NCBI GenBank assembly: GCA_009746045.1
Contig: RPFO01002176.1
Coordinates: 259,501-323,500 of the forward strand
DNA: 64,000 bases
Source of the DNA: Mesostigma viride
Lineage: Eukaryota > Streptophyta > Mesostigmatophyceae > Mesostigmatales > Mesostigmataceae
Reading direction: 5' to 3'
The position numbers and the translations under genes are program-made. Each line of letters starts with the position of its first letter. The first letter of the stretch is position 1. Of the stretch, positions 62,202 through 64,000 are shown in pieces. The notes below the pieces were generated by a model that worked only from the letters and a program-made list of their open reading frames with translations, did not search any database and was not told where the DNA came from.

Positions 62202-62402
62202 CGTGACACCGTGACATCGTGACACCGTGACACCGTGACACCGTGACACCTCAAAATGCATATAAACACACATCTTTGCAGGTATGCAGTGATTATTAAT
62301 GGGGATGATGTATTCAATGGGTCATTGCAAGTTTTACCTATGCTTCTGACACCGTGACACCGTGACACCGTGACACCGTGACACCGTGACACCGTGACAC
62401 CG
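62202..62402 (+). repeat. Two clusters of the decamer GTGACACCGT
   Basis: About five units at 62202-62250 and about six at 62347-62402, separated by 96 unique bases. The same motif appears inverted at 63290-63310 and 63380-63400. Confidence 0.95.
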
Positions 62403-62683
62403 CAAATACCACGTATACACCTTCATAATAATCCTAGTAGAGACATTCATTTCTCCATACATCTCGGTCATCTCACCATATATCGTCTCATGTTGATGTA
62501 TTCTTGTTGTGCGTGTAGGTACCTTGCCGGGTCATGACAAGTTCAGCCATTCCTCGTTTATGCGGTCCAACGTCGCTTCAATAGGGCATGTGATTAATAT
62601 CTGGTAACAACTTATATATGTTGGCACGCCATGCGTCCAGGAATAGCTGTCTCACTTAATATGCATGCAAGCAACCATCAAAA
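62403..62683. other. Non-coding spacer
   Basis: Holds the GCCATGCGTCCAGGAATAGC stretch (62630-62662) shared with 51081-51122. Confidence 0.5.
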
Positions 62684-63061
62684 TCACTTTGTCATGAAAT
62701 CACTTGCCGGGATTTCAGTTTCTCGCTGGCCGGCCTGAAAAAGCTGGTTCTTTATAAACTCTTTCCGATCCGCAGGCTTCTTAGACCACATGTCGGTCCT
62801 CATCGTCCTGAGCTCCTCGAAATGCACGCTTCTCAAACAATGGCGGCCACAACCACAGTCCCAGTCCCTGCAAAGTGCCGCAGCCAAGGACGAATCCTGG
62901 GTGCATTTCGCCAACACGGCGGCTGCAGATAACCGGACCCCGCGCCTCGCCATCATATTGAACACGACGACGCCCAGGAGTAATAGCAAGAAGAACATTC
63001 CCAAAACCTGCCAACCCAGCGCCCCCGCACTGGGCTCCATGAAAACGCCGGGTCTCGCCAT
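62684..63061 (-). CDS. Small Cys-rich ORF, possible transposase first exon
   Basis: ATG at 63061, 125 codons. A hydrophobic stretch (VLGMFFLLLLLGVVVF) is followed by a Cys cluster, CRDWDCGCGRHCL, and SVHFEELRTMRTDMWSKKPA + DRKEFIKNQL. The C-C-C then L-R-x3-W-x5-R order resembles N-terminal zinc-binding modules seen in several DNA-transposon proteins; this is from memory of such proteins and weak. ATCCCGGCAAGT before the stop could be a GC-type splice donor. Decamer arrays flank it on both sides. Confidence 0.4.
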   Translation of the reverse strand: MARPGVFMEPSAGALGWQVLGMFFLLLLLGVVVFNMMARRGVRLSAAAVLAKCTQDSSLAAALCRDWDCGCGRHCLRSVHFEELRTMRTDMWSKKPADRKEFIKNQLFQAGQRETEIPASDFMTK

Positions 63062-63088
63062 GGCTATGTCAACTGGGCAATGTTGCAA

Positions 63089-63305
63089 ACATCATTTGTC
63101 CCCCCCCCTCCCCATCTATTTCTACGTTGGCAGATGGCAAACGTAGATCCCCACGCCATGTGTGGGGGGGAATAAAACATGGCAGACCGGGATGTCACGC
63201 CAGCCCGGTCTGCCCGAGTTGTTTAGCCCATGTTACCTCATTTGGCAGCGATCACCATCGCTGCCGCTCTCGTGAATTCGGGGTGAAAGCGCACGGTGTC
63301 ACGGT
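63089..63305. other. Short non-coding stretch
   Basis: CCCACGCCATGTGTGGGGG and GCAGACCGGGATGTCACGCC / CCCGGTCTGCC small hairpins; otherwise nothing. Confidence 0.35.
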
Positions 63306-63588
63306 GTCTCAACATGTTTGTAGTTGGTTTGTAGTTGGTGTCTCGGTGTCTCAGAAACTCGTGGTCCGCATTGAGTGGGTGTCACGGTGTCACGACATCT
63401 GATTGGCCCGGTTCAGATTCGTTTTTTTTTTAATTTTTTTTTAATTCGTTTTTTTTTTTTTTTAATTTGGGGCGAATCTGAACCGGGCCAATCAGATGTC
63501 GTGACACCGTGACACCCACTCAATGCGGACCACGAGTTTCTGAGACACCGAGACACCAACTACAAACCAACTACAAACATGTTGAGAC
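63306..63588. repeat. Fold-back element: perfect 116-bp inverted arms around a T-rich loop
   Basis: Arms 63306-63421 and 63473-63588 are exact reverse complements; loop 63422-63472 is T9, T9, T15-type with AATT. The arms contain the decamer motif GTGTCACGGTGTCACG and the repeat GTAGTTGGTTTGTAGTTGGT. Confidence 0.97.
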
Positions 63589-64000
63589 ATGGGTGTCACA
63601 ACCGATGTCACAAGGTGTGCAGCAGGTATTTCCTTTCAATCCCCGAGGAAATTATCAACCATTCATCGGCCATTCTGGTCAGGATAGCTAAGAATGGCTA
63701 GCGAATAAAAAGGCAGTATCGAGGCTGGAAATTTTAGTGTATGCTCCTAGGGTCATATATTACTTGCCGTTATTTTTTTTCGCCACAAATTCTGCGGAGT
63801 CCTTCCATTTTGGCGTCATTCACAGGTGGGTGCCTGTTTTGTCGCCGATTTTCTCTCGACCCCACCTACCTGCAGCAAAAAATTTTCCCGATGAAAGTCG
63901 CCCTAACATCTGGTTTTTGACACTAACCGACGCATTTTTTAGTTTTTAAGGCCTTGACCGAAGCACTTTTTTCATTACCGGCTCAGTTTGCTTTAACCGA
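63589..64000. other. Non-coding to window end
   Basis: Nothing recognised. Confidence 0.3.

Overview
The window is eukaryotic nuclear DNA made almost entirely of transposable elements. The evidence is LTR retrotransposons with target-site duplications, LINE fragments with microsatellite tails, terminal-inverted-repeat elements, and kilobase-scale simple repeats. A GC-rich, apparently intronless membrane-protein gene (51616-53802, minus) is the only good host-gene candidate. The mix fits an alga or other protist, green alga being my first guess, but the sequence does not settle the species.

Left part (1-29593): a Ty1/copia element I call B2 (plus strand, old, broken) is the host of a tower of insertions. 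A1 (copia, 1-3430) sits in its gag (TSD TAGGG). LINE2 (minus) sits in its RT at 7409. Inside LINE2 sits A2, a full copia element (7506-24983, TSD GAGAC). Inside the 5' LTR of A2 sits B1, a full copia element on the minus strand (7977-16957, TSD CTTGG). Inside the 5' LTR of B1 sits a MITE (16351-16843, TSD CACA). Further on, B2 is cut again by LINE1 (25999-28070, 14-bp TSD) and ends with its 3' LTR at 29593. B2 itself appears to lie in the integrase gene of a Ty3/gypsy chromovirus, G1, which resumes at 29594.

Middle part (29594-49722): G1 integrase is split by a 16.8-kb terminal-inverted-repeat element (29742-46522). This element has GTTACCGG-type subterminal arrays at both ends and cargo of minisatellites, palindromic arrays, a deleted copia copy (A3), a possible single exon and a segmental duplication. 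G1 then continues through a second CACTA-ended insertion (46748-47334) to a chromodomain, and ends at three adjacent LINE3 3' ends.

Right part (49723-64000): LINE remnants, the membrane-protein gene, (CCCA)n, a 1-kb G-rich pentamer array, a possible exon, a TA-flanked MITE, an inverted LINE3 copy with a perfect palindrome, a LINE RT 3' end, and decamer arrays near a small Cys-rich ORF and a perfect fold-back element.

The most unusual biology is in the A and B copia families. A retropepsin-like domain lies between integrase and RT instead of before integrase, with D-T-N or D-T-Q where retropepsins have D-T/S-G. The RT box reads HGDD instead of YVDD. The LTR ends are AGTTA...TAACT instead of TG...CA. 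A2 also has an extra 5' ORF and a UGA-CUA stop between gag and an open pol frame. Many single-base frameshifts sit in otherwise young copies, so uncorrected long-read indels must be kept in mind.
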